DNA from: Thermomicrobiales bacterium
Lineage (GTDB): Bacteria; Chloroflexota; Chloroflexia; Thermomicrobiales; UBA6265
Direction: 5' to 3'
Length of the DNA: 17,082 nt
NCBI GenBank assembly: GCA_030446955.1
Contig: JAUJMG010000013.1
Span: 1 to 17,082 of the forward strand
Shown here piece by piece: positions 7,951-14,898 of the stretch (position 1 is the first letter of the stretch; every line of letters starts with the position of its first letter). The notes beneath the pieces were generated by a model. That model searched no databases and was not told the origin of the DNA. It saw nothing but the letters and a program-made list of their open reading frames with translations. Position numbers and translations under genes: made by a program.

Positions 7951-7982
7951 GAAGAAGGGCAGCGCACGCGCTGCCCTTCTTC
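7951..7982 (+). terminator. Strong hairpin terminator of the E1/E2 operon
   Basis: GAAGAAGGGCAGCGC (7951-7965) pairs perfectly with GCGCTGCCCTTCTTC (7968-7982) with only AC between; in RNA this is effectively a 14-bp stem with a four-base loop. It begins 66 bases after the E2 stop. A/T-rich stem bases flank a G/C core and there is no long U tract. The symmetric form could act in both directions. Confidence 0.75.
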
Positions 7983-8138
7983 GTGCCCGGCTGGGACGGG
8001 ACATGAATCGCGCGATGGGCTCGACGAATTGCCGCCCATGCAGCAGTTTACGGTGGGACCGCACGACCCGATGTTGACGAAAAGGACATTCCCCTGCGCG
8101 AACGCTCACGGCGGCAGGGGCAGCGCGCCACGCCCTCG

Positions 8139-8846
8139 ATGAGGATGCTCTCCCGTCCCGTGCCGCGCATCCTTGGGTTGAGCTTAACGGACTTCCGCCG
8201 GCTCTACCGGTGGTTGAACCTGTCCCTGATTCATCAGGCCGTCTGGCCAGTTATGCTCCTACTCACTGAAGCGCCATCCGCTGGCATCCGGGCGCTCCCC
8301 CTGCCCTGGTACCTCCTCCGCCTGGCTGCTCCCGCACTCGCCGCCATCCTAGCGCTCGTCTACCTGGCCCAACCTCCTACCCGTGGCGAATCCAGGGAAC
8401 AGGGAGAATCACGACCGCCGCCGCATCTTGGACCGATCCAGGTTCAGATTCGTCTCCTCCTCCTCGGCCTGGCAGTGGCCCTCGCGTTTGCCCGGTTCGC
8501 CATCGGCCCCCCGGGTCCCGCTCTCCAATTCCTGATCTTTGGCGCCGCCGACGTTGCAGCGTTTCACCTCATCCACTTTGGCATCCTGCTTCGCTCTGCC
8601 TCCTTGCGGGACGCCGAGCGAGGCGCGGTTGCCCTGTTCGCCCTCTCCTGGGGACTCCGCACGGCGCTGATGGCCGCCGTCGGATTCGGAAATGCGTCCG
8701 TGTTGCTCGGATTCGGCAGTGGGGCCATCCTCGGCGCCGCGATCGGATCAGCCTCGCTGATCCTTCGCCGCTGGCTCGGGGACTTCCTCGTCGGCGCCGC
8801 GTTTCACTGGCTGGTGATTTACCTGATCCTCGGGTTCGCGGAGTAG
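8139..8846 (+). CDS. Polytopic membrane protein of unknown function
   Basis: I do not recognise this family. The 235-residue product has an amphipathic N-terminus (RMLSRPVPRILGLSLTDFRRLYRWLN) followed by about six or seven hydrophobic segments. These include one near residues 50-70 (YLLRLAAPALAAILALVYLA), a charged cytoplasmic-type loop (PPTRGESREQGESRPPP), then LLLLGLAVALAFARFAI, FLIFGAADVAAFHLIHFGILL, GAVALFALSWGLRTALMAAVGFG, a glycine-rich helix (LLGFGSGAILGAAIGSASLIL) and the terminal FHWLVIYLILGF; each is given only in part. It therefore sits in the cytoplasmic membrane. ATG 8139 has no clear ribosome site and ATG 8145 directly follows GAGG, so the start is uncertain by two codons. It is monocistronic, lying between the E2 terminator and a separate promoter. 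Confidence 0.7.
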   Translation: MRMLSRPVPRILGLSLTDFRRLYRWLNLSLIHQAVWPVMLLLTEAPSAGIRALPLPWYLLRLAAPALAAILALVYLAQPPTRGESREQGESRPPPHLGPIQVQIRLLLLGLAVALAFARFAIGPPGPALQFLIFGAADVAAFHLIHFGILLRSASLRDAERGAVALFALSWGLRTALMAAVGFGNASVLLGFGSGAILGAAIGSASLILRRWLGDFLVGAAFHWLVIYLILGFAE

Positions 8847-8871
8847 GACAGCCCACCTCCCTCCGTAGCGC

Positions 8872-8900
8872 TTGACAAATCCCGCATCGGCGAGGATAAA
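8872..8900 (+). promoter_or_regulatory. Sigma70-type promoter for the DUF3224 gene
   Basis: A perfect TTGACA (8872-8877) is followed after 17 bases by GATAAA (8895-8900). This is about 85 bases before the DUF3224 start and just past the stop of the membrane protein. A short CTGGA-GTT-TCCAG repeat lies at 8926-8938 in the presumed leader. Confidence 0.6.
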
Positions 8901-8984
8901 AAGAACATACGATCTATACGGACATCTGGAGTTTCCAGCCGGTGGGCGTGGATCGAACCGGCGGCAGAAGACATGGAGGCAAAC

Positions 8985-9380
8985 GTGAACAGGCACGCGA
9001 CGGCAACCTTCGACATCACGGGTTGGGATCAGACCCGCTACGACCAGCCCGGCGATGGGCCCAAGCTCCTCCGTGCCACGGTGCGGAAGACCTTCCGGGG
9101 GGATGTCGAGGGAGAGAGCACTGCTGAGTTGCTGATGTGCCAGGCGGATGACGGCTCGGCCGGCTACGTAGCGATGGAGCGTGTGACGGGCCGCATCGGG
9201 GATCGCTCTGGCAGCTTTGTGGTTCAACACGGAGCGACCCGGGACAGCGCCTCGTCCGCGACGTTCGGGACCGTCGTTTCGGGATCGGGCACCGGCGACC
9301 TGCGCGGGCTGCGCGGCGAGGCATCGTACCGGCACGACGAGCAGGGTGCCACCTTCACCCTTGACTACGACCTTGACTGA
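8985..9380 (+). CDS. DUF3224 domain-containing protein
   Basis: This is a small cytoplasmic beta-barrel-like protein of about 131 residues that matches the DUF3224 pattern throughout. It has a first strand ATATFDITGWDQTRYD, GPKLLRATVRKTFRGDVEGEST, a LLMCQADDGSAGYVAMERVTG block, IGDRSGSFVVQHGATRD, and SGTGDLRGLRGEASY near the C-terminus. Function of the family is unknown; members are common in Actinobacteria and Chloroflexota and are distantly like allene-oxide-cyclase-type barrels (inference). The start is most likely GTG 8985, because GGAGG at 8975-8979 is five bases upstream. An in-frame ATG at 8973 would lie on top of that ribosome site. The gene has its own promoter and no partner in the same direction. 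Confidence 0.87.
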   Translation: MNRHATATFDITGWDQTRYDQPGDGPKLLRATVRKTFRGDVEGESTAELLMCQADDGSAGYVAMERVTGRIGDRSGSFVVQHGATRDSASSATFGTVVSGSGTGDLRGLRGEASYRHDEQGATFTLDYDLD

Positions 9381-9462
9381 AACCCGGAGCCGGTGCCCGC
9401 TGAAATGTGGAAAGGGCGTGCGGCCCGGCTCCCCAGATTCGCTATGGAGAGAATTCCCCACG

Positions 9463-10012
9463 ATGGCGGACGGTCTCTACCTAGCATGGGGCCCGGGCCG
9501 CCGCAAGACGCTGGTCCACCTCCTCGACCTCCTCGGTTGCCTCGCCGTCGGCCCCATTCCTCAGGAGTCGCTCGCCGCCATCCCGGACGCGATCCGCTCC
9601 TACCTGCGCTTCCAGCTCGACGGGCTCTGCGATGATCCGTGGCTGGATAGCGACCCAATTCGCTGCGCGGCATGACGCGCCGTTGGGCTGTGAGAGGTCG
9701 GCCATAGGCCGTGCGCCTGCACGTCCTCGGCACCCAAGGAGGTTACCTCGCCGCAGCCCTCGGCGGCGCGTCCGGGTTCGGACGGATCCATGGGTCGGCC
9801 GAGCGCGGCGAGGTCGGGCTGGCCCTTGCGCTGCACCAATCGGGGAGTCCACCCGCCCAACTTGTCCGTGCCATGACGCCACAGGAATGGAGCCCTCCGC
9901 GAGATCTCGTCCCGCTCCTCTACCCTCGACGAGGCGCTGCGACGGATGCTCATGCAGCCCTGGAAGCACCTCGTCGAGTTACCCAGGAGTCCGGGCGATC
10001 CCGTGCTCTAGC
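9463..10012 (+). pseudogene. Decayed HicB-like (possibly HicB-DinB fusion) gene
   Basis: From ATG 9463 a 70-codon frame reads ADGLYLAWGPGRRK, then TLVHLLDLLGCLAVGPIPQE and SLAAIPDAIRSYLRF, and stops at 9675. The pattern of hydrophobic strand, LxGC, short loop, and helix SLAAIPDAIRSYL is that of HicB-type antitoxin-like domains, which in Chloroflexota and Actinobacteria relatives are often followed by a DinB-like helical domain. About 240 bases later, in another frame, STLDEALRRMLMQPWKHLVELP (in part) resembles the C-terminal helix of such a DinB domain and stops at about 10012. Everything between is broken by stops and frame changes. The HicB-like part is moderately convincing and the DinB part is weak. 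No HicA toxin gene is adjacent. Confidence 0.4.
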
Positions 10013-10080
10013 TTCCACCGACTCAGCCTCAAGGAGCACCGGTGACGGGCCTGCTGGATAGATCGCCGTAGCCCATCCCA

Positions 10081-10109
10081 GTCCAGAATCGAGTGGGTAA
10101 ATTCTGGAC
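10081..10109. repeat. Perfect inverted repeat (9-bp arms, 11-base loop)
   Basis: GTCCAGAAT (10081-10089) and ATTCTGGAC (10101-10109) are exact complements. It sits between two pseudogenes, about 65 bases before the start of the winged-helix relic. It could be a surviving terminator or an operator. Confidence 0.45.
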
Positions 10110-10173
10110 GCACCTCGGAAGGCGACCTAGCCTCATGTCCAGGGCGTGCAGGGAGACGCCAGGAGGGAAGACG

Positions 10174-11280
10174 ATGCCCGCGCGAGCCGATAACCTGCCC
10201 TCTGCTCATCAGGAGCGACCTCCTCTCCTGGGGCCAGGTGCTGGCTTGGCAAGGGCAGCGCTGGTGCTTGGCTCAACGCGCGCCAGGGAGGACCGTAATT
10301 GAGGCCGTGTCTCGTCTAGCCGGGCTGCACGCTCAAATCATTGCTTCCGTGGAGCAGACGTTAGGGGCGCACGTCGGAGACCTGGAGCGCGACGCGGTGT
10401 AACACACTCTTTCGCAGGAGCATAGCCGGGTGATGACCTGGGTGATGCGCGGAACGCTGCACTTGCTCCAAGTGAGCTGAGGTACTCCGGTCTGACCCCG
10501 GAGGAGGCCGACGCGATGCTCGACGCCGTTCCTCGAACCCTCGACGGGCAAATCCTGAATCGCGTAGAACTGACCGAGGAGGTTGACCGCCTCACCGGCG
10601 GTGCTCGTCCGAGCAAGAAGCTGCGCGACAGCTCGGGGCCTTGCTCCAGCCTGCCGAGCTCCCGTGTCACCTTGGCTTCGCTCCCAGCGTCGGCCAGTAC
10701 GCCCGCTTCGGTAGCCCCGAACAATGGTTGGGCTGCTGAGAACCGGTGGATCCCGGGTTGGCGGCCCAGGAGGTGACACGCCGGTATCCGGCCACCTACG
10801 GGCCGGTGAACCGTGACGAGTTCGCTCGGTGGTTCGGCATACCATCCCCGCGGGTGTGCGAATGGTGGATCCAGGCCTTTGACGGACAGGTCACCCGCGT
10901 CGAGATTAACCGGGTTCCTGCTTGGATGCTCGCCGATTACGTCACGGGAGTGGCCACTCCCGTGACCATCCGGAGCGGTGCGCCTGCTGCCGGCCTTCGA
11001 CCCACGCGTCGTGGGGACCACGCGGGCCGCCGCCGCCGTGCTGGTAAGTGCCCACAAAAACCGTGTCTATCGCCATTAGGGGTGGCTGTCGCCGGTCTTG
11101 CGGACGGATGGCCGCATCGACGGCGTTGGGAGGCACAAGACATCAAGTCCCTCCTGACGTTTCACGTGGAACGTCCCATTAGGACCCTTTCACGGAACCA
11201 GCCGCCCGTGTTCCGCGACGGGGCGAGGACGAAGCCGTCTATTTGGACTGCTACCTTAGAAAAACGTGGAACTGAGGTGG
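10174..11280 (+). pseudogene. Winged-helix DNA-binding domain protein (HTH_42/YcaQ-like), broken by many stops and frameshifts
   Basis: The original start was probably ATG 10174 behind AGGAGGGAAG. Pieces in three frames line up in order along the winged-helix HTH_42 family. They are SDLLSWGQVLAW, then VSRLAGLHAQ, ending in a stop at about 10402; VMTWVMRGTLHLLQ (family MRGTLHL motif), followed by a stop; YSGLTPEEADAMLDAV; ELPCHLGFAPSVGQY in another frame; EVTRRYPATYGPVNRDEF and ARWFGIPSP; VTRVEINRVPAWML; LLPAFDPRVVGTT; and DPFTEPAARV near the end, each read by switching frame. At least two in-frame stops and several indels are needed, so no functional product is possible. Intact family members are about 360-400 residues, matching the 1.1-kb span. 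One parS-like site lies inside its 3' part. Confidence 0.72.
11159..11172. promoter_or_regulatory. parS-like site (ParB/Spo0J binding), copy 1
   Basis: GTTTCACGTGGAAC is identical, on the opposite strand, to the 14-base core of the Bacillus-type parS element (GTTCCACGTGAAAC). Flanking ACGT on each side extends it to an 18-base near-palindrome with a single mismatched pair. It lies in the 3' end of the winged-helix pseudogene, where coding constraint cannot explain it. ParB dimers load and spread from such sites in chromosome segregation; parA and parB are not in the window. Confidence 0.7.
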
Positions 11281-11348
11281 CGCTAAACCGGTCGTCTTGA
11301 ACGGCCGGCACCGGTGGTTGTGGTGAAGAGACGAGAGCAGGGTGTGTC

Positions 11349-11700
11349 ATGAGCGAGAATCTCCTAGCTTAACTCCGTGAGATCTGCCTTGCCCTTCCGG
11401 AGACGATGGAGAAGCTGTCTTGGAATAGCGTTCCGACCTTCCGGGTCAGGGACAAGATCTTTGCGCAGCACGAGGCCACCCACCACCGAGACGGCTGGGT
11501 CTCGCTCCGGTGCAAAGCGTCGCCGGGAATCCAGGACCTCCTCGAGGGCTCTAACCCGGTGCACTTCTCTGTTCCGCCCTACATCGGCTACCAGGGGGTG
11601 GACCAGCGTCCGCCTCGATGTCGCCATCGACTGGGACGAAGTCACCGACCTGGTCCACGAGTTTTACCGAGTGACGACTTCGAAACCCCTCGCGGTGGCA
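11349..11700 (+). pseudogene. MmcQ/YjbR family protein, broken by a stop and a frameshift
   Basis: ATG 11349 begins MSENLLA then TAA at 11370-11372, after which the family's N-terminal helix continues in frame: LREICLALPETMEKLSWN, VPTFRVRDKIFA, DGWVSLRCKASPG, FSVPPYIGYQG. At the run of five G at 11594-11598 the frame shifts and the family C-terminus continues: WTSVRLDVAIDWDEVTDLV, HEFYRVTTSKPLA. The total is the expected length of about 115 residues. MmcQ/YjbR proteins are small CyaY-like-fold proteins of uncertain, possibly DNA-binding, role. One early nonsense codon plus one frameshift in a homopolymer mean this could be recent decay, or partly sequencing error. Confidence 0.78.
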
Positions 11701-11868
11701 ATCGATGGTTGGGGTCTCCTGGCGTCGTCCCACAGATCCGGGTCGCACCGCACGGCGTCGGTCAGCAGGTTCGTCGCCGTCCGGTTAGGATCTCGACTGG
11801 CCCGCGCAACGTCACGGCCGGCAACTGGGGACATGATTTGGAGCGGTCGCTGGTGGGAGAAGCGTTCG

Positions 11869-12504
11869 ATGCCGTCGTCGATCCGCCTGTGCATTCCGGT
11901 CATTCTGTTCGTCATCCTGCTCGCCTGGCCGATTGCCGCGTCGGCACAGCCGATTGACACTCCATCCCCAGAGGAATGCCGGGTCGGACGGCGTTCTCTC
12001 GCGGCTCTGGAGCGCTTGGCGTCCACACCGTCGCCTGTCCGAGCCAGCCCGACTCCCGAGCCAGTCGAGTTCGTGCCACCTCCTGGGGAGCCGATCAGCC
12101 CCGAGGCGGTCGCGGCAATCACCGCCACCCAGCGCGGAGCGCTCGCCTGCGCAAACGCCGGTGATCGCATCCGCGGGATGTCGCTGTACAGCCCGGACTT
12201 CATCCGCTGCATTCTGGCGGACGCCGCTGCCTCTGGTCTATCCGTCGAGCGGGTCTACGACCTGTTCACCCCAGGTGGCTGGGTTCGTCCTTCGGATTAC
12301 GTCGGCATTCTGGCAGTGCGGGATGCCCGGCTCCTGCCCGATGGGCGAATCGGGGCCTTCTTCGATGTCGTCACGGGCAACGATCCGAGCGTGGTCGAAA
12401 CCGACTTCGTCTTCTTCGTCGAGGTCCGGGGCCGGTGGCTGATCGACGGTTTCGTCGTCGTCGATATCCAGTTCTCAGACGACCTCGCCACCCCGGGGCG
12501 CTAA
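11869..12504 (+). CDS. Secreted protein with signal peptide, NTF2-like/SnoaL-like C-terminal domain (hypothetical)
   Basis: This 211-residue exported protein has a classic signal peptide (MPSSIRLCIPVILFVILLA at its core) with a likely cleavage after ASA at residue 26. A Pro/Ser/Thr linker (STPSPVRASPTPEPVEFVPP) and then a domain with NTF2/SnoaL-like features follow. That domain has a helix ANAGDRIRGMSLYSPDFIRCIL, a central strand pair around VGILAVRDARLLPDGRIGAFFDVV, and closing strands ETDFVFFVEVRGRWLIDGFVV, each given in part. Such domains often act as ligand-binding or unknown extracytoplasmic modules. ATG 11869 is preceded by GGGAG about ten bases upstream; ATG 11833 is in frame but would place charged and Trp-rich sequence before the signal peptide. 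It is an intact gene within a run of pseudogenes, which suggests it is still under selection. Confidence 0.72.
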   Translation: MPSSIRLCIPVILFVILLAWPIAASAQPIDTPSPEECRVGRRSLAALERLASTPSPVRASPTPEPVEFVPPPGEPISPEAVAAITATQRGALACANAGDRIRGMSLYSPDFIRCILADAAASGLSVERVYDLFTPGGWVRPSDYVGILAVRDARLLPDGRIGAFFDVVTGNDPSVVETDFVFFVEVRGRWLIDGFVVVDIQFSDDLATPGR

Positions 12505-12959
12505 GGAGCACCATGGCGAGGAGAGACCTATCCACTTCGTCGCGTCCCGTCCGGGACGGCTTCAGTTCCCCTCACCGTGGTCAGGGGCGAACCACGCGGC
12601 CGCTGAGGGATGGCAGGAGGTGGCTGTCGGTCAGGCCTAGTCCGAGCCTCGGATCCTAACCCGACGCATCTCCCGGAAGGAGAACCGATCGTGGACAGGA
12701 CGAGAGATACAGCAGGTCCATGGGAACTGATGGCGGCAGATGTCCAACCATCAGCATCAAGTGGCGATGCGCAGCCGGTGGGGCGCTAGAGCACAGCAGG
12801 ACGGGGCTGAACTCCTGTCTCGAAAGCCCCAGCTGGAACTTGGCGTCATCCGGACACACCGGGTTTTTCACACGCGCCCTGGCGCCGGACCGTGGCGGTG
12901 TCCCTCGTGAGGAGCCTGCGGAGCACCGGATTGCCGGGGACCTGGGAGGATGGCCGTAG
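12505..12959. other. Gene-poor stretch with a 32-codon micro-ORF
   Basis: I see no recognisable gene in these 455 bases. The only notable item is a 32-codon frame from GTG 12691 to TAG 12789 (it begins MDRTRDTAGPWELMAADV) with an excellent GGAAGGAG ribosome site eight bases upstream. It may be the head of a decayed gene, because the downstream sequence continues to look coding-like in other frames (ELLSRKPQLELGVIRTH) but without a family match. I do not assign a function. Confidence 0.3.
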
Positions 12960-13536
12960 GTTCTCGAAGCCACCCATGGCCAGACTGACGGACTTCGACG
13001 CCTGCTCACGAGAGCGTGTTGTCGGTCCGGACAGCAGGTAGGAGGGCGGCACTGGTTCGCAAGCGACTTCTGCGACCGCGAGCCCTTCAGGTTGGCAATG
13101 CTTGATCTCGTCATCTCCCTGCAACAGCAGGTCACCGCGACCAGCGGCGCCGCTGCTGCCGTAATCGGCAATCACGATGTGCTCATGATGGCCCCTCAGG
13201 TTGCCACCGACCGCCGAGATGCAGCGGCGCAACGGCTGGTCTCAACCTGGCTCTGCAACGATGGGTGCAGTGCGCACCTCGACGGCCTTACTGATGATGT
13301 TGAGCATGATTGACGAGTCTCCCTGCGATGGCTCTCCCGGATTGCCGGCTCCTGGTCCACGCGCACGCGACGCCCGAGGCCGAGTTTGGTGACTCCGTCG
13401 AAAGCGTCAACGCCCCCTCTCGTCGGTTCTTCGGTCGGGCGATGTCGTTCCCCTTGACCAGTTGATGGACGGGTTCTACTGTCGTGGAGAATTCGCGGAT
13501 GAGTCACCGGGCGGCACAGATTGGATTGTCGACTGA
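12960..13536 (+). pseudogene. Metallophosphoesterase (PPP-like), degenerate
   Basis: Segments follow the order of a calcineurin-like phosphoesterase. The first metal motif, normally GDxHG, is reduced to EATHGQTDGLRRLL. VGGRHWFASDFCDRE corresponds to GDFFDRG, the second metal motif, with Gly lost at two places. AMLDLVISLQQQ leads into AAAVIGNHD, where the GNHD motif is intact, followed by LVSTWLCNDGCSAHLDGL and a stop at 13311-13313. In another frame come LPAMALPDCRLLVHAHATP and FGDSVESVNA. After a further shift, DVVPLDQLMDGFYCRGEF and ADESPGGTDWIVD end in TGA at 13536. Loss of the first and second metal-binding motifs plus at least one stop and two frameshifts rule out activity. The upstream start is lost (TAG just before). 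Confidence 0.72.
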
Positions 13537-13806
13537 GCCGGCGTCCCTGCTCAACACCAATGAGACATGGACGCAGGCGTGATCGGCCGGAGCTGGCTTG
13601 GTACGTCTGGTGTCTCCGGTCCCAACCGTACCCGTGTCTCGACTATCCTTGGCTGCGGCGATGCAAACGGCCCAGCCGTACTTTTCGGCGGGACTTCCGG
13701 AGAAAGAGCTATCACAACCTGTGCTCCTTTCGTACGGGGAGCGGGTGAACCTAGCCCGTGGGTGTAGAAGTGGTGGCCAGCGCGGGCGGAGAGTTGAGGC
13801 ACGATC
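13537..13806. other. No gene assigned
   Basis: All three plus-strand frames have open stretches of 60-80 codons here, but none has a ribosome site with a sensible start or a family pattern that I recognise. It may be the decayed 3' end of the metallophosphoesterase or another relic. Confidence 0.35.
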
Positions 13807-13980
13807 GTGGGTACGACCGAGTGGGTGCTCCTTGTTCTAGTGATCCTTGTTCCCCTGGTGGTGGCTGTGGTCGTCACGCTTTGGACCCTTGAACAAGCGC
13901 GTCTGCGCTCCCGTCAGAATCGCAAGGCTGCACCACGCCGACGTGAGCCCTCTTCAGTGAGGGATGACGTCCCGGAGTAG
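13807..13980 (+). CDS. Small single-pass membrane protein (57 residues)
   Basis: GTG 13807 opens a 58-codon frame ending in TAG at 13980, with TTGAGG about seven bases upstream as a ribosome site. The product has a short exposed N-terminus (MGTTEW), one strong hydrophobic helix of about 23 residues (core VLLVLVILVPLVVAVVVTLW), then a basic cytoplasmic-type segment (EQARLRSRQNRKAAPRRREP) and an acidic end (SVRDDVPE). By the positive-inside rule the C-terminus should be cytoplasmic. It resembles membrane-anchored small proteins in general shape only; no family was recognised. It precedes ndk on the same strand by about 230 bases and is the first intact gene after the decay zone. Confidence 0.6.
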   Translation: MGTTEWVLLVLVILVPLVVAVVVTLWTLEQARLRSRQNRKAAPRRREPSSVRDDVPE

Positions 13981-14125
13981 CCTGGGCGATTGTTCGCACG
14001 ATTGACCGTGGCGGATTTACGGGTACCCCCGGGAACCTCCGGGCGGCTCGTCGTGGTTATCAACGAGCTTGGCCCCATCCTGGGAGGAGCGGTCGGCAGC
14101 GACCTTGATGGGGCGCTTCTATCGC

Positions 14126-14156
14126 TTGGTGCGGCTCGTTGGGCGTGTGCTAGGCT
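14126..14156 (+). promoter_or_regulatory. Weak candidate promoter upstream of ndk
   Basis: TTGGTG (14126-14131) and TAGGCT (14151-14156), preceded by TGTGC, are spaced 19 bases, about 60 bases before the ndk start. The spacing is long and the match modest. Confidence 0.25.
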
Positions 14157-14214
14157 GGCCGGCGGCCTCGAGGATGTCGTGGCTCAGAAGTGGAGTCAGC
14201 GGGAGGGGAAGCGC

Positions 14215-14676
14215 ATGGCTGGAGTCGAGCGGACGCTCGTGATTGTGAAGCCGGACGGGGTTCAGCGTGGTCTGGTCGGGGAGATCGTGGGCCGACTGGA
14301 GCGCCGTGGGCTGAAGATTGTGGCGATGCGGATGACGGTGATTCAGCGGGCGCTGGCCGAGCAGCATTACGCCGAGCACGCTGGGAAAGCGTTCTACGAG
14401 TCGCTGGTGAGCTATATCGGCTCCGGCCCGTCCGTGACCATGGTCCTGGAAGGACCGGCAGCGATTGCAGCGACGCGCTCCACTGTGGGGAAGACAAACC
14501 CGGCCGAGGCAGCACCTGGCACGATTCGGGGTGATCTCGGTTTGATGGTGGGCCGAAACCTCATCCATGCCTCGGACAGCGTGGACAGCTCGGCACGCGA
14601 GGTGGACCTGTTCTTTGGGACGGACGCACTGGTCGAGTATGAACGAGACATCGACCGCTGGGTGCTTGAGGGATAG
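14215..14676 (+). CDS. ndk: Nucleoside diphosphate kinase
   Basis: This cytoplasmic enzyme transfers the gamma-phosphate from ATP to other (d)NDPs through a phosphohistidine. The 153-residue length is normal for the family. Diagnostic sequence includes ERTLVIVKPDGVQRGLVGEI (5-24), GPSVTMVLEGPAAI (71-84), TNPAEAAPGTIRGDLG (94-109) and the active-site block GRNLIHASDS, in which His118 is the phosphorylated residue. ATG 14215 is preceded by GGGAGGGGAAG. The same frame stays open for 75 codons upstream to 13990, but that part is unlike any NDK and lacks a start with a ribosome site. A hairpin follows the stop. It shares a nucleotide-metabolism theme with dcd 1 kb away, but they are on opposite strands. 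Confidence 0.96.
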   Translation: MAGVERTLVIVKPDGVQRGLVGEIVGRLERRGLKIVAMRMTVIQRALAEQHYAEHAGKAFYESLVSYIGSGPSVTMVLEGPAAIAATRSTVGKTNPAEAAPGTIRGDLGLMVGRNLIHASDSVDSSAREVDLFFGTDALVEYERDIDRWVLEG

Positions 14677-14686
14677 TAGCCGAGAG

Positions 14687-14700
14687 GTTTCATGTAAAAC
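14687..14700. promoter_or_regulatory. Degenerate parS-like sequence
   Basis: GTTTCATGTAAAAC matches 12 of 14 positions of GTTTCACGTGAAAC, with both changes in the central CACGTG core. It starts 11 bases after the ndk stop. It may be a decayed or low-affinity ParB site, or chance. Confidence 0.3.
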
Positions 14701-14701
14701 G

Positions 14702-14751
14702 CCGCCATCGGGTCGATAAGGGCGGGAAGCCTAACCCCGACCCGATGGCGG
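14702..14751 (+). terminator. Perfect 14-bp inverted repeat, probable ndk terminator
   Basis: CCGCCATCGGGTCG (14702-14715) pairs perfectly with CGACCCGATGGCGG (14738-14751) across a 22-base loop that can itself pair GGG with CCC. It begins 26 bases after the ndk stop. The unusually long loop leaves a structured-RNA role open. Confidence 0.6.
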
Positions 14752-14898
14752 TGGCCCTGGTCCTGGGGTGGTAGCAGGAGGTCGGCAGCACCTTGTAACT
14801 CCCCATCGTGGCGAGGAGGCGCGGCTGCGGCTTCACGGAACACGAAAAAGCGCCGAACATCTGCCGGTCGTGACCCATCCAACATTGGACGGCTCTCT

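Noticed and set aside
6751..8109. A 452-codon minus-strand frame opposite E2
   Set aside because: It is a shadow of the E2 gene and terminator region, with Gly/Arg-rich low-information sequence.
8945..8965. A possible tRNA T-arm (GGTTCGATCC on the minus strand)
   Set aside because: The five-base stems on either side of the loop do not pair and no acceptor or anticodon arm is present.
11261..11274. GAAAAACGTGGAAC as another parS site
   Set aside because: Only the right half matches; the left half lacks TTTC and the palindrome is lost.
13715..13740. Resemblance of a GTGCTCCTTTCGTAC stretch to the complement of a 23S rRNA segment
   Set aside because: The match is short and imperfect and the flanks do not follow 23S rRNA.
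13990..14214. A 75-codon upstream extension of ndk in the same frame
   Set aside because: The sequence is unlike any NDK, has no ribosome site, and the ATG at 14215 has a strong one and matches the normal family length.
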